A stretch of DNA of 64,000 nt from Fervidobacterium changbaicum (GCF_004117075.1 NZ_CP026721.1:1922001-1986000), one strand, 5' to 3'. Counted from the stretch's first letter, positions 1 through 9,901 are shown. Notes: a model not told the origin generated them from the sequence alone. Program-made: numbers and translations.

Positions 1-677
1 GGACCGTTGGGTTATTGCTGTCTACAACCCTTTTGTCATGGGTAATAGGAAGTATTTTAGGAGGATTTGCTGGATATTATCCCGACAAAAAGTGGGTCAA
101 GATAGTGGATTTGATTGCGATGGTGATTAGGCCTATGCCTTACTATATATTGGCGCTTTCCTTACTCATCCTTTTTGGTTTTATATTTCCTATATTTCCT
201 GTTAGAGGTGGGTTTTCAATAGGAGGTAAGATTCGGTTTGATTTGTACAGTATAGTAACAATACTTAAGCACGCATTTTTACCCGCATTGTCGTTGTTAT
301 TAATAGGAACGTTCGTCTGGTTTCAGGGTATGAAATTAATCGTTCAAACGGTCAAGTCAGAAGATTATGTCAGGTACGCAAAATATGCAGGAGTTCCTGA
401 GAAAAAAATTGTATATCAATACGTGATTAGAAATGCAATGTTACCTCAAATAACAGGATTGGCGCTCTCGCTAGGTCAAATTTTCAGCGGAGCTCTTATA
501 ACTGAGATGACTTTCTCCTATCCGGGAATGGGAACTCTTCTTTATAACGCCGTATTTACAGGAGATTATAACTTGTTGATGGGTATAACGAGTATTTCTA
601 TAATCGTCATTACAACAAGTGTTTTCTTAATAGATTTGTTATACCCATTACTAGATCCCCGTGTTAAATACAAGTGA
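1..677 (+). CDS. ABC transporter permease, DppB/OppB type (5' partial)
   Basis: This is the first inner-membrane permease of a peptide/oligosaccharide-type ABC importer. The reading frame is open to the left edge, so the N-terminus lies outside the window and the TTG at 15 is probably internal. About 220 residues are visible, with several hydrophobic segments. Near residues 118-150 lies the cytoplasmic coupling region, including YAKYAGVPEKKIV, typical of the binding-protein-dependent transport (MetI-like) domain. The chain ends with the DPRVKYK tail common in DppB proteins. The second permease starts 9 nt downstream and two ATPase genes follow. A substrate-binding protein gene is expected upstream of the window. 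The adjoining glycosidase, xylA and xylB suggest xylo-oligosaccharides rather than peptides; that substrate is inferred. Confidence 0.9.
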   Translation, partial: TVGLLLSTTLLSWVIGSILGGFAGYYPDKKWVKIVDLIAMVIRPMPYYILALSLLILFGFIFPIFPVRGGFSIGGKIRFDLYSIVTILKHAFLPALSLLLIGTFVWFQGMKLIVQTVKSEDYVRYAKYAGVPEKKIVYQYVIRNAMLPQITGLALSLGQIFSGALITEMTFSYPGMGTLLYNAVFTGDYNLLMGITSISIIVITTSVFLIDLLYPLLDPRVKYK

Positions 678-686
678 GGTGGATTT

Positions 687-1541
687 ATGAAAGTGTTCAG
701 AGAACTTCTTAAGGACAACAGGTTTAAGATTGCGTTTGTAATAGTGCTTCTGCTGTGTGTCCTCTCATTCTTGACTGCATTTTCACCCTACGATCCTTCC
801 CAATGGAATGTGGTTGAGAGAAGTTCACCACCACGCTGGCCACACATCCTTGGTACAACTTCAATGGGTCAAGATGTCTTTTGGGTGCTTACTTATGCAG
901 TGAGAAATTCTTTACTTACCTCACTGATTGCAGGAATCGTTTCGAGGATTATAGCATTATTGGTTGGTATTCTCGCAGGTTTTAAGGGTGGTTTGATCGA
1001 CAGAATTTTGATGTTTTTGACTGATTCTTTCTTGGTTATACCGCTTTTTGTGATTATAGTGCTTTTCGCAATGATAGCAAAAGCAAGAATGGATATTATA
1101 AATCTTGGGATATTGTTGGGTGCCTTTGGATGGGCGTGGGATGCACGCGTCGTGCGTTCGCAAGTCCTTAGTTTAAGAGAGCAGGATTTTACTTATACCT
1201 CAATTCTCTCAGGCTCAAACACAAGGTCGATAATTTTCAAAGATTACATTCCGTTCTTAATACCCTTAGTGTTTTCTACTTTAATCGGGAACATGTCTTG
1301 GGCTATTGGTATGGAAATCACGTTGTCTATACTCGGGGTATTCAATTTGGAAATACCAACGCTAGGTACAATGCTCCAGTGGTCAATTTCAAGTCAGGCG
1401 TTATTTTTAGGTTACTGGTGGTGGGTCCTTACGCCTGTTGTATTCTCGATTCTCATTTTCGTCGCACTTTACCTAATGTCAGTAAGTATCAGTGAGTACT
1501 TAGATCCACGGATGCGTTTGCAAAGAGTTGGAAAAGCTTGA
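687..1541 (+). CDS. ABC transporter permease, DppC/OppC type
   Basis: This is the second permease of the importer (284 aa), the usual length for DppC proteins. It has an N-terminal membrane helix at about residues 15-32, an extracytoplasmic stretch with the typical HILGTTSMGQDVFW signature near residues 53-67, and then a MetI-like domain with about five helices. The C-terminus EYLDPRMRL is the standard DppC ending. The start ATG follows a GAGGTGG ribosome-binding site. Its stop overlaps the ribosome-binding site of the next gene, so the four transport genes are probably translated together. DppBCDF-type systems in Thermotogota often carry oligosaccharides, and the neighbours favour that here. 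Confidence 0.93.
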   Translation: MKVFRELLKDNRFKIAFVIVLLLCVLSFLTAFSPYDPSQWNVVERSSPPRWPHILGTTSMGQDVFWVLTYAVRNSLLTSLIAGIVSRIIALLVGILAGFKGGLIDRILMFLTDSFLVIPLFVIIVLFAMIAKARMDIINLGILLGAFGWAWDARVVRSQVLSLREQDFTYTSILSGSNTRSIIFKDYIPFLIPLVFSTLIGNMSWAIGMEITLSILGVFNLEIPTLGTMLQWSISSQALFLGYWWWVLTPVVFSILIFVALYLMSVSISEYLDPRMRLQRVGKA

Positions 1542-1551
1542 GGTGAGAGAA

Positions 1552-2541
1552 ATGAATGTTATAGAAACGCGAAACCTGAGCGCGTACTACATGCTTGATA
1601 TATATGGCAGAAAGGTAGTTGTAAAGGCTGTTGATAATATCAGCATCTCTTTCAATCAAAATGAGATTTACGGCATAGCGGGTGAAAGCGGATGCGGAAA
1701 GAGCACTTTATTAAAAGTACTCTTCGATTTGGTAGAACCACCACTTAGAATTGTTAATGGCGAGGTTCTTTATATCGAAGATAACAAGAGCGTGTCAATA
1801 TACAAGACTCCATTAAACAATAGAAGGAAGTACAAATGGAGATTTATTTCTTACGTTCCACAGGGTTCCATGAATGTGCTGAATCCTGTTCGAAAAATAA
1901 GCCAAACTTTTGAAGACTTTTTGAAACCTAACATCAATAACTCTGATCCTACAGAGCTTAAAGAAAGAATAGTAAAACACATTTTGGAACTTGGCCTGAG
2001 AAAAGAGGTATTAGATGCTTACCCACACCAACTATCAGGTGGTATGAGACAACGTGTAACCATAGCTTTGGCGACAATCTTGACTCCAAGAGTCATTATA
2101 GCTGACGAACCGACAACGGCTCTTGATGTTGTGACACAGAGGGGAGTAATCCAGATACTAAAGGATATCCAGTCGAGGTTTAATAACACAATTATTTTAG
2201 TAACTCACGACATGGGGGTACACGCTAATGTTGCTGACAGAATAGGGATTATGTATGCTGGAAAGTTTGTCGAAGAAGCAAAGACAGCGGAAATATTTGA
2301 GAATCCCCTACATCCTTATACTAAGTTTTTGATAGACTCGTTACCTCAATTTGGAGATGGAAGAAAAAGGGAAAGTGCACCAGGTTCACCTCCTTCACTA
2401 TCTTCTCTACCGGAAGGTTGTGCGTTTCACCCAAGATGTCCTTACGCTATGGCAAAGTGTAAGGCAAGTGCTCCTCAATTTATCGAGGTAGATAAGGGAC
2501 ACAAAGTGGCATGTTGGTTATACTCGGGGGTGGACCTATGA
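1552..2541 (+). CDS. ABC transporter ATP-binding protein, DppD/OppD type
   Basis: This is the first ATPase subunit of the importer (329 aa). Walker A is GESGCGKST at residues 44-52, the signature is LSGGMRQR, and Walker B is VIIADEP followed by TTALD. The C-terminal oligopeptide/dipeptide extension carries clustered cysteines (CAFHPRCPYAMAKC), a pattern that in this family can bind an iron-sulfur cluster. I chose the ATG at 1552 because AGGTGAG lies five bases before it; an in-frame ATG at 1528 would overlap the permease and lacks a good ribosome-binding site. The stop overlaps the next start as ATGA. Confidence 0.93.
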   Translation: MNVIETRNLSAYYMLDIYGRKVVVKAVDNISISFNQNEIYGIAGESGCGKSTLLKVLFDLVEPPLRIVNGEVLYIEDNKSVSIYKTPLNNRRKYKWRFISYVPQGSMNVLNPVRKISQTFEDFLKPNINNSDPTELKERIVKHILELGLRKEVLDAYPHQLSGGMRQRVTIALATILTPRVIIADEPTTALDVVTQRGVIQILKDIQSRFNNTIILVTHDMGVHANVADRIGIMYAGKFVEEAKTAEIFENPLHPYTKFLIDSLPQFGDGRKRESAPGSPPSLSSLPEGCAFHPRCPYAMAKCKASAPQFIEVDKGHKVACWLYSGVDL

Positions 2542-3497
2542 GCGAACTGCTTAATGTTTCAAACCTGACAAAAGTTTACAGGATAGGAAGCCTGATTGGC
2601 GGTATAAAATTGACGGCTGTGGAAAATGCTTCTTTCGATGTGAACAAAGGTGAGGTGTTTACTTTAGCTGGTGAGAGTGGTTGTGGAAAAACTACGGTAG
2701 CTAAGATAATTCTCGGATTTGAAGAACCAACAAGTGGCGAAATTCACTACTTAGGTAATAGAATAGATGTCTTAAAGGACAAGGAGAGAAAGAAACTGTT
2801 CAAACACATACAGGCCGTATTCCAAAATCCTTTTACCACTTTTAATCCCCTCAGAAAAGTTGACTCGTATTTTTACGAGCTACTGAGAAACTTTGGAATT
2901 GCCCAAGACCTTAGTGAAATGAAAAGAATCATCTCGGAGACGTTAGAAGTGGTGGGGATTTCTTATAACGAGTTTGTCGATAAGTATCCGAATGAATTCT
3001 CTGGTGGACAGCTCCAACGAATTTCTATCGCTAGGAGCCTTTTAACTCGTCCAGAATTGTTGGTAGCCGATGAACCGGTATCAATGGTTGACGCATCTTT
3101 GCGAATGTCGATTGTAAACCTGTTTGGAGAATTGGTTGAAAAGTTTGGCATCAGTATCTTGTACATCACACATGATTTAATGACAGCTTACTATTTAGGC
3201 GGCAAAATCGCAATTATGTTCAGAGGAAATATCCTTGAAATGGGCAGTACAAAGCAAGTGCTCACAGAACCGAAGCATCCATACACAAAGCTGCTAATTG
3301 AATCTATTCCCCAACCAAATCCAAGAAAAGCATGGAATTCAAGAATAAAACTGTCAGATCTAGAAGAAGTTGAGTATAAAGCGTCGGGATGTAAGTTCGC
3401 TGGTAGATGCCCGTTTGTTATGGATATCTGTAAGAAAGAAAAACCACCGTATTTTGAGGTGGAAGGTACATTAGTTAAATGTTTTTTATACAAATAG
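2538..3497 (+). CDS. ABC transporter ATP-binding protein, DppF/OppF type
   Basis: This is the second ATPase subunit (319 aa) and the partner of the preceding DppD-like protein. It shows Walker A GESGCGKTT, signature FSGGQLQRISIARSL, Walker B LLVADEP and the C-terminal cysteine-bearing oligopeptide transporter extension (CKFAGRCPFVMDIC). The start is the ATG in the ATGA overlap with dppD, preceded by GGGGGTGG. The glycosidase gene begins 13 nt after its stop, so transport and intracellular sugar cleavage look co-transcribed. Confidence 0.93.
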   Translation: MSELLNVSNLTKVYRIGSLIGGIKLTAVENASFDVNKGEVFTLAGESGCGKTTVAKIILGFEEPTSGEIHYLGNRIDVLKDKERKKLFKHIQAVFQNPFTTFNPLRKVDSYFYELLRNFGIAQDLSEMKRIISETLEVVGISYNEFVDKYPNEFSGGQLQRISIARSLLTRPELLVADEPVSMVDASLRMSIVNLFGELVEKFGISILYITHDLMTAYYLGGKIAIMFRGNILEMGSTKQVLTEPKHPYTKLLIESIPQPNPRKAWNSRIKLSDLEEVEYKASGCKFAGRCPFVMDICKKEKPPYFEVEGTLVKCFLYK

Positions 3498-3510
3498 GGG
3501 GGAAGATGAT

Positions 3511-5832
3511 ATGGAGATTTATAAGGATCCAAGCGCGCCAGTGACTTTGCGAGTTGAAGATTTGCTTTCTAGAATGACTTTGGAAGAAAAAGTTTTTCAG
3601 TTGGGTTCAATTTGGAGCTATGAACTACTGAATGAAGATGGAAGTTTCGACGAGCAAAAAGCATATGAGCTTTTGAAATACGGCATAGGTCAAATTACTA
3701 GGCCAGGCGGTGCTACAAATTTCGAACCTGAACGCGCTGCAGAATTTAGCAATAAAATCCAGAGGTTTCTCATTGAAAACACAAGACTTGGAATACCTGC
3801 TATAATGCACGAAGAATGCTTGACTGGGTACATGGGACTTGGTGGTACAAGTTTTCCGGTACCAATTGCTATGGCAAGTACTTGGGAACCAGAACTGATT
3901 AACAAGGCTGCGTCTGTCATTCGAGATGAACTCAGAACAGTTGGTGCTCACCAAGGTCTTGCACCGGTACTTGATGTTGTTCGGGATCCCAGATGGGGAA
4001 GGGTAGAAGAAACTTTTGGAGAGTCTCCGTATCTTGTGGCAACGATGGGATGCGCTTATATCAACGGCCTACAAGGAAATGACCTAAGAAACGGAGTTAT
4101 TGCAACTGCTAAACATTTTGTTGGTTACGGAGCATCCGAAGGCGGAAGGAACTGGGCACCGACGAATATACCACCTCGTGAATTAAGAGAGGTGTTTCTC
4201 TTACCGTTTGAGGCCGCTGTGAAGATTTCAAAAATCGGTTCAGTGATGAATTCGTACAGTGAAATCGACGGAGTCCCAGTAGCTGCTTCTGAGGAACTCA
4301 TCCGCGATGTGCTTAGAAAGGAATGGGGGTTTGATGGTATAGTTGTTTCCGATTATTTTTCCATAGCACTTTTGTATGAGTATCATAAAATTGCTGAGAC
4401 CAAAGCACAAGCAGCCAAGCTCGCGCTTCAAGCCTCTATCGATGTTGAATTACCCAAGATTGACTGTTACAAGCATCTCGTAGAGTTGGTGAGGGATGGC
4501 AAAATTTCGGAAAGGCTGATAGATGAATCGGTGAGAAGGATCCTAAAGGTTAAGTTCCTGCTTGGATTATTTGATAATCCTTACGTTCGACCGTCGAAGA
4601 TCGTTAAGAATTCTGGACTAGCTCTCGAAATCGCTAGAAAATCTATAGTTCTGCTTAAAAACGATGGTATTCTTCCGCTAAAAAACGAAATGAAAGTTGC
4701 GCTGATAGGACCTAATGCGGAAAGTGTTAGAAATATGTTAGGCGATTATATGTACCTTTCTCACATCAGTGTGATGCTTGAAAATATAAATGAGAATTTC
4801 AATGCTCCGAAATTCAATCTCTCTGGTGTTAAAGAATCGGTAGAGAAAAATATGAGTATGATTAAGAGTTTGAAAACTATATTCGATGAAGAGGGCATAA
4901 AATACATCTACGCTAAGGGTTGCGATGTTCTGGGAACGTCTACCGAAGGATTCAGCAAAGCATTAGAAGCGGTTGAAAAATGTGACGTCGCAGTTGTTGT
5001 GGTCGGTGACAGGTCAGGTTTGACAAAAGACTGCACTACAGGGGAGTCAAGGGATACATCTACTTTAAAACTACCCGGTGTTCAGGAAGAGTTGATTGAC
5101 GCAGTTTCAAATGTGGGTAAGCCTGTGATAGTTGTTTTGATAAGTGGCAGACCATATTCTCTTGCTAAAGTTGTCGATAAAGTGTCGGCTATAGTTCAGG
5201 CATGGTTACCTGGAGAAGCGGGAGCAGAAGCGATATTTGATGTTCTGTATGGGAAGTATAATCCATCTGGAAAGCTTCCTATAACAATTCCGAGAAGTGT
5301 TGGACAGATTCCGCTCTTCCATTATTTTAAACCATCTGGTGGCAGATCAAGCTGGCATGGTGATTATGTTTCCGAGAGTGTCAAACCACTTTTTGAGTTT
5401 GGTTTTGGACTATCGTACACAACCTTTAAGTACAGCGATTTAGAAATCACACCATCGAGAGTAAGTGGTATCGGGACAGTTGAAATTTCTTTAAATGTCG
5501 AGAACAGCGGAGAGCTGTACGGTGAGGAAGTTGTTCAACTCTACATAGGAAGAGAATACGCTTCAGTCACACGCCCTGTGAAAGAGTTAAAGGGATTTGC
5601 AAAAGTTGGTATAAAACCGGGAGAAAAGAGGAAGGTTGTTTTCAAATTGCACACAGAACAGTTGGCGTTTTATGGAATAGATATGAAGCTATGTATCGAA
5701 CCAGGTGTGTACAATGTCATGATTGGTAGTTCGTCTGAAGATATACGACTCCGTGGAACGTTTTCAATAGATGGTGAGAAAATAAAAGTTCCAAATGAAA
5801 GGATATTCTTTACCGAGGTTAAAATTATATAA
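3511..5832 (+). CDS. Glycoside hydrolase family 3, beta-xylosidase or beta-glucosidase
   Basis: This GH3 enzyme (773 aa) removes sugars from the non-reducing end of beta-linked oligosaccharides. The N-terminal barrel carries the substrate-binding KHF at about residues 201-203 and the nucleophile Asp near residue 281 in GIVVSDY. A second alpha/beta domain (about 375-620) and a C-terminal fibronectin-type-III-like domain (about 650-760) follow, the usual order for this class. No signal peptide is seen, so it should be cytoplasmic and act on imported oligosaccharides. It lies between a DppBCDF-type importer and xylA/xylB; Thermotoga maritima has a comparable transporter-GH3 arrangement assigned to xylan use. 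This favours beta-xylosidase, but specificity cannot be read from sequence alone. Confidence 0.9.
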   Translation: MEIYKDPSAPVTLRVEDLLSRMTLEEKVFQLGSIWSYELLNEDGSFDEQKAYELLKYGIGQITRPGGATNFEPERAAEFSNKIQRFLIENTRLGIPAIMHEECLTGYMGLGGTSFPVPIAMASTWEPELINKAASVIRDELRTVGAHQGLAPVLDVVRDPRWGRVEETFGESPYLVATMGCAYINGLQGNDLRNGVIATAKHFVGYGASEGGRNWAPTNIPPRELREVFLLPFEAAVKISKIGSVMNSYSEIDGVPVAASEELIRDVLRKEWGFDGIVVSDYFSIALLYEYHKIAETKAQAAKLALQASIDVELPKIDCYKHLVELVRDGKISERLIDESVRRILKVKFLLGLFDNPYVRPSKIVKNSGLALEIARKSIVLLKNDGILPLKNEMKVALIGPNAESVRNMLGDYMYLSHISVMLENINENFNAPKFNLSGVKESVEKNMSMIKSLKTIFDEEGIKYIYAKGCDVLGTSTEGFSKALEAVEKCDVAVVVVGDRSGLTKDCTTGESRDTSTLKLPGVQEELIDAVSNVGKPVIVVLISGRPYSLAKVVDKVSAIVQAWLPGEAGAEAIFDVLYGKYNPSGKLPITIPRSVGQIPLFHYFKPSGGRSSWHGDYVSESVKPLFEFGFGLSYTTFKYSDLEITPSRVSGIGTVEISLNVENSGELYGEEVVQLYIGREYASVTRPVKELKGFAKVGIKPGEKRKVVFKLHTEQLAFYGIDMKLCIEPGVYNVMIGSSSEDIRLRGTFSIDGEKIKVPNERIFFTEVKII

Positions 5833-5850
5833 CTTTTGGAGGTGGAGACC

Positions 5851-7155
5851 ATGTATTTCGAAGTTGGAAAAATAGTTTATGAAGGACCGGATTCAAAGAA
5901 TCTTTTGAGTTATAAGTTCTATAATCCAGAGGAAGAGGTTTTAGGTAAGAAGATGAAAGAGTGGTTCAAGTTTGCTGTTGCATATTGGCATACTTTTAAC
6001 AGCAGAGGTCAGGATCCATTTGGAGACCCTACATTCAACAGACCGTGGTTCCATAATGATCCAGTGAGCACTTCATTTGCAAAGATCGATGCTTTGTTTG
6101 AATTTTGTGAAAAGACTGGTATAGAGTATTTTACATTTCATGATAGGGATTTGGCACCAGAGGGGCTATCATTGAAAGAATCAAACAAGATTCTCGACAA
6201 AGTGGTTGAGAAGCTTAAGGAATACATGAAGACCAGCAATATCAAATTGTTATGGGGAACGGCTAATTTGTTTTCACACCCAAGATATGCGCAGGGAGCT
6301 GCAACATCACCGAACCCAGATGTGTTTGCCTACGCAGCAGGTCAAGTTAAGAAAATGCTGGATGTTACAAAGGAACTAGGAGGTTTGGGTTATGTTCTGT
6401 GGGGTGGCAGGGAAGGATACGACAACCTTCTACTCACAGATAGCGTACTCGAAGAAAAATTGATGGCTCGCTTTCTACAATTGGTCGTGGAGTACAAAAA
6501 GCAGATAAAGTTCGAAGGAGTTCTAATGATCGAACCAAAACCTAAAGAACCCACAAAACATCAATACGATTTCGACGCTTCAACTGTTCTTCACTTTCTG
6601 CGAAAGTATGGATTATTCGATGAGTTTAAATTAAACATTGAAGCCAACCACGCAACTTTAGCTGGACACACGTTTGCTCACGAGTTGAGGGTTGCTAGAA
6701 TTAATGGAAAACTTGGTAGTATTGATGCGAATAGAGGAGATTTACTGCTTGGTTGGGATACAGATCAATTTCCAACAGATGTTTATGAAACTACTCTGGC
6801 GATGTACGAAGTTATTGAAAATGGTGGGCTTGATTGTGGACTGAACTTTGATGCAAAAGTTAGAAGAGCCTCGACAGATCCGGAAGATTTAATATATGCT
6901 CATGTTAGCAGCATGGACGCGTTTGCCTTGGGTTTGAGGCTTGCTGCTCGGTTACGTGAAGAGATAAAACCTCTCGTGGAGGAAAGGTACGCTGAATATT
7001 ACAGTCGAGAAATAGGTACGAAGATTTTGAATGGTCGGGTTTCGATGCAGGAGTTATCAGACTACGCCGAGAATCTTAAAGATATCACTCTACGGTCGTT
7101 GAAACAAGAGCTAATAGAGATGATAATGAATAACATCATGTTTACCACGAGGTGA
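5851..7155 (+). CDS. xylA: Xylose isomerase (class II)
   Basis: This cytoplasmic enzyme converts D-xylose to D-xylulose using divalent metal ions. At 434 aa it has the class II length. Visible features are the catalytic histidine in FTFHDRD (about residue 97), the WGGREGY motif (about 184-190) and the metal-binding MIEPKPKEP segment with Glu near 228 and Lys near 230. The ATG at 5851 is chosen because GGAGGTGG lies just upstream; an in-frame TTG at 5836 contains that site and is unlikely. The gene follows the GH3 gene by 18 nt and precedes xylulokinase by 4 nt, so it is in the pentose operon. Confidence 0.97.
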   Translation: MYFEVGKIVYEGPDSKNLLSYKFYNPEEEVLGKKMKEWFKFAVAYWHTFNSRGQDPFGDPTFNRPWFHNDPVSTSFAKIDALFEFCEKTGIEYFTFHDRDLAPEGLSLKESNKILDKVVEKLKEYMKTSNIKLLWGTANLFSHPRYAQGAATSPNPDVFAYAAGQVKKMLDVTKELGGLGYVLWGGREGYDNLLLTDSVLEEKLMARFLQLVVEYKKQIKFEGVLMIEPKPKEPTKHQYDFDASTVLHFLRKYGLFDEFKLNIEANHATLAGHTFAHELRVARINGKLGSIDANRGDLLLGWDTDQFPTDVYETTLAMYEVIENGGLDCGLNFDAKVRRASTDPEDLIYAHVSSMDAFALGLRLAARLREEIKPLVEERYAEYYSREIGTKILNGRVSMQELSDYAENLKDITLRSLKQELIEMIMNNIMFTTR

Positions 7156-7159
7156 AACT

Positions 7160-8650
7160 ATGGAAAACATTTGTGTTGTTGGTCTTGACATTGGCACAAC
7201 GTCGATAAAAGGTATCTTAGTGGATGAAGCTGGAAAAGTCCTTGAAAGAGCTGAGTACCCTATTAAACTTGTTGCACCGAACCCGGGATGGGCGGAGGAA
7301 AATCCTGAAGATTGGTGGAACGGAACATTGATAGTTCTAAAAAAGCTCAGTGCTTTTGCAAAGGAACAAAATCTAAAGATAAGAGCAATTTCAACAAGTG
7401 GCCAGATGCATAGTCTTGTTGCCATCGACAAAGATGGTAATCCACTTCATAATTCCATACTTTGGTGTGATCAACGAACAAGTGCTGAATGCGATGAAAT
7501 AACACAGAAAATTGGCGGAAGAAAAACGGCTTTGGAAATAACGGGAAATCCAATACTGACAGGATTCACTGCAGGAAAAATTCTGTGGCTTTTAAAACAT
7601 GAACCTGAAATCTTCCACAAGACATACAAATTCCTCTTGCCAAAAGATTTCATCAATTTCAAGATGACGAACGAGATTGTTACGGAACATTCTGATGCTT
7701 CAGGAACAGCTATGTACGATGTAAGAACAAGAAGCTGGAGTAACACTATCCTAGGTATTCTGAACATAGATGACTCAAAGCTTCCGAAGATAGTCAATTC
7801 AAACTCCATAGTCGGAACTATATCACATAAAATAGCGTCTGAATTAAACCTCGAAAATAACACAATTGTAGTTGCTGGTGGAGCAGATAACGCTTGTGCA
7901 GCACTTGGAATTGGTGTTACAGTTCCAGATACTGCAATGATAAGTGTTGGGACATCAGGCACGGTGCTAGTACCAACGTTCAAAAATGAACCAGACGAAG
8001 ATGGCAAAGTTCATTTATTTTCTCATGTTGTAAACAATGTTAATTACTACATGGGGGTAATGCTTTCAGCCACGAATTCCGTAGAATGGTTCAATAAGAT
8101 CGTAAACTTCAACGAATATGATATAATAAATGCCGAAGTTGATAAAATACCAATTGGTGCACGAGGACTTTTCTTCCTACCTTATCTTAACGGTGAACGA
8201 ACACCACACAATGACCCTAACGCAAGAGGTGTAATTTTCGGCCTGAGTTCGGCTCATAATCGCTTTGATATTTACCGCGCAATCTTTGAAGGAGTTGGTT
8301 ACGGTCTAAAAGATTGCTTTGTGAGTTTGAAATCAAGCGGCATAAGAGAAATTAGAATCACTGGCGGTGGTTCAAAAAGTAAAGTCTGGGTGAAAATGAT
8401 AGCTGATATACTTGGGAATAGAATTGTAAAGGTGTCAAGTACCGAGGGAGCAGCGTATGGAGCGGCCATCCTGGCTTTTTCTGCACTGACGGGAATTGAA
8501 CCTTCGGGTATCTCAAACAAGTGGATTTCGGTTGTCGAATCATTTGTGCCCGATGAAGAAAATTCGAAAAAATACGAAAAAAACTATGTTATTTTTGGAC
8601 AACTATACAACCTTTTAAAGGAATTGTTTGGAAGAATTGACAAAGGCTGA
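7160..8650 (+). CDS. xylB: Xylulokinase (FGGY family)
   Basis: This kinase phosphorylates D-xylulose to xylulose 5-phosphate, feeding the pentose phosphate pathway. It has 496 aa, the FGGY-family length. The N-terminal phosphate-binding loop is GLDIGTTSIKG, and the xylulokinase-type SGQMHSLV motif lies at about residues 80-87. The C-terminal ATP-binding segment contains ITGGGSKSKVW. It starts 4 nt after the xylA stop behind an AGGTGA ribosome-binding site. Other FGGY kinases are possible from sequence alone, but the xylA neighbour and the GQMH motif make xylulokinase the best call. Confidence 0.94.
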   Translation: MENICVVGLDIGTTSIKGILVDEAGKVLERAEYPIKLVAPNPGWAEENPEDWWNGTLIVLKKLSAFAKEQNLKIRAISTSGQMHSLVAIDKDGNPLHNSILWCDQRTSAECDEITQKIGGRKTALEITGNPILTGFTAGKILWLLKHEPEIFHKTYKFLLPKDFINFKMTNEIVTEHSDASGTAMYDVRTRSWSNTILGILNIDDSKLPKIVNSNSIVGTISHKIASELNLENNTIVVAGGADNACAALGIGVTVPDTAMISVGTSGTVLVPTFKNEPDEDGKVHLFSHVVNNVNYYMGVMLSATNSVEWFNKIVNFNEYDIINAEVDKIPIGARGLFFLPYLNGERTPHNDPNARGVIFGLSSAHNRFDIYRAIFEGVGYGLKDCFVSLKSSGIREIRITGGGSKSKVWVKMIADILGNRIVKVSSTEGAAYGAAILAFSALTGIEPSGISNKWISVVESFVPDEENSKKYEKNYVIFGQLYNLLKELFGRIDKG

Positions 8651-8676
8651 CAGTACGATTAATTGGGGTGATTAGT

Positions 8677-9813
8677 TTGTCGATAAGCAAGTATGACAGT
8701 AGCAACATAAAGATATTGAACAAGAAGATTATTTTAAGACTGATACATAGAAGGAACCCTATTTCAAGGAACGACATAGCTAGACTCACGGGGCTGAAGG
8801 CAAGCAGTGTTACTAGATTGGTTAATGAAATGATTTTTGAAGGACATATCCTTGAAGCCGGAGTGATCGAAAGTGAATCACCTGGCAGAAAGAAAATATC
8901 TCTTAGAATAAACCCAGAATATCGCATTTCTTTACTTTTTGATGTTGGAGTTACCTATTCAACGGTAGCATTGGGGTACTATGATGGGTCTGTTAGAGTA
9001 GTGGAATCATTCAGAACACCCAAGAACTATGTGGACTTTTTTAAACTTGTGCAGAATTACTTCAACAATCTGTCGTTACGGTACAACCACTCTCTTGTTT
9101 TGCTATCCATCCCTGGAATGGTTGATACGGATAACGGAATAATAATCAACGCACCTAACTTGGGTTGGAGAGATGTCAGAATTAAGAATTATCTGGATTT
9201 AGAAGTACCTATTATAGCGGATAACGAAGCAAATCTTTCGGTTCTTGCTGAAAAGTATTATTCTAAGGCTTTAATCAACATGAGCAATCTTGTTTTTATA
9301 TTAGTGAGAGAAGGCGTAGGAACAGGCCTTATGATAGATGGAAAACTATACCGCGGAAAGTTTTTCTCAGCTGGAGAATTCGGACATATGACCGTCGATA
9401 TATCTTCGGATGAGTTATGCCATTGTGGCAAGACTGGCTGTTGGGAATTGTATTCCTCGATTAGGTACGCACTTCGAAGAGCGCGTAGGGAACTGAACTT
9501 CCACGAAGAAGATTTTAATAAACTCAAGACCATGCCAGAGGCGAAATTTATTCTACTAGATATGGCATCCAATATTGCTGAAGGTATCGTCAATATCATA
9601 AATGCAGTAAACCCAGAAGCTGTAATCTTGGGTGGAGAAATCAGCGATATGCCTGCTTATTTTTACCAACGTTTGATAAGTATCGTTAGAAAAAAAGCTC
9701 TGAAACCAGCATCTACAAAAGTGGTAGTTATTCCTTCAATTTTCAAAAATGTAAGTTCGAACCTTATAGGTGCAAGTATTTGCGCAATTGAATACATAAT
9801 CGATAATATTTGA
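8677..9813 (+). CDS. ROK-family transcriptional regulator, XylR-like
   Basis: This is a 378-aa repressor-type ROK protein. A winged helix-turn-helix lies at the N-terminus (about residues 15-65, with ISRNDIARLTGLKASSVTRLV). It is followed by a sugar-kinase-like ROK domain with the zinc-binding cysteine motif CHCGKTGCWE and a C-terminal GGEIS segment. I chose the TTG at 8677 because GGGGTGA lies five bases upstream; the GTG at 8668 is itself part of that site. It closes the pentose gene set and presumably senses xylose or a related sugar to control the operon, although the operator is outside the window or not recognisable. The assignment to xylose is from context. Confidence 0.88.
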   Translation: MSISKYDSSNIKILNKKIILRLIHRRNPISRNDIARLTGLKASSVTRLVNEMIFEGHILEAGVIESESPGRKKISLRINPEYRISLLFDVGVTYSTVALGYYDGSVRVVESFRTPKNYVDFFKLVQNYFNNLSLRYNHSLVLLSIPGMVDTDNGIIINAPNLGWRDVRIKNYLDLEVPIIADNEANLSVLAEKYYSKALINMSNLVFILVREGVGTGLMIDGKLYRGKFFSAGEFGHMTVDISSDELCHCGKTGCWELYSSIRYALRRARRELNFHEEDFNKLKTMPEAKFILLDMASNIAEGIVNIINAVNPEAVILGGEISDMPAYFYQRLISIVRKKALKPASTKVVVIPSIFKNVSSNLIGASICAIEYIIDNI

Positions 9814-9847
9814 TAGAGCCAAGCTTCAGTTGTTAGAGCGAAGATTC

Positions 9848-9876
9848 TTGACACACTAAAAAGTGTATGGTAAAAT
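9848..9876 (+). promoter_or_regulatory. Sigma-70-type promoter for the tRNA pair
   Basis: A perfect TTGACA -35 element (9848-9853) and a TAAAAT -10 element (9871-9876) are separated by exactly 17 bases. Transcription should start near 9883, about 20 bases before the first tRNA. It is the best match to the housekeeping promoter consensus in the window, as expected for a stable-RNA unit. Confidence 0.85.
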
Positions 9877-9901
9877 CGTACCGCTGTTTGAGAAAAAGTG
9901 T

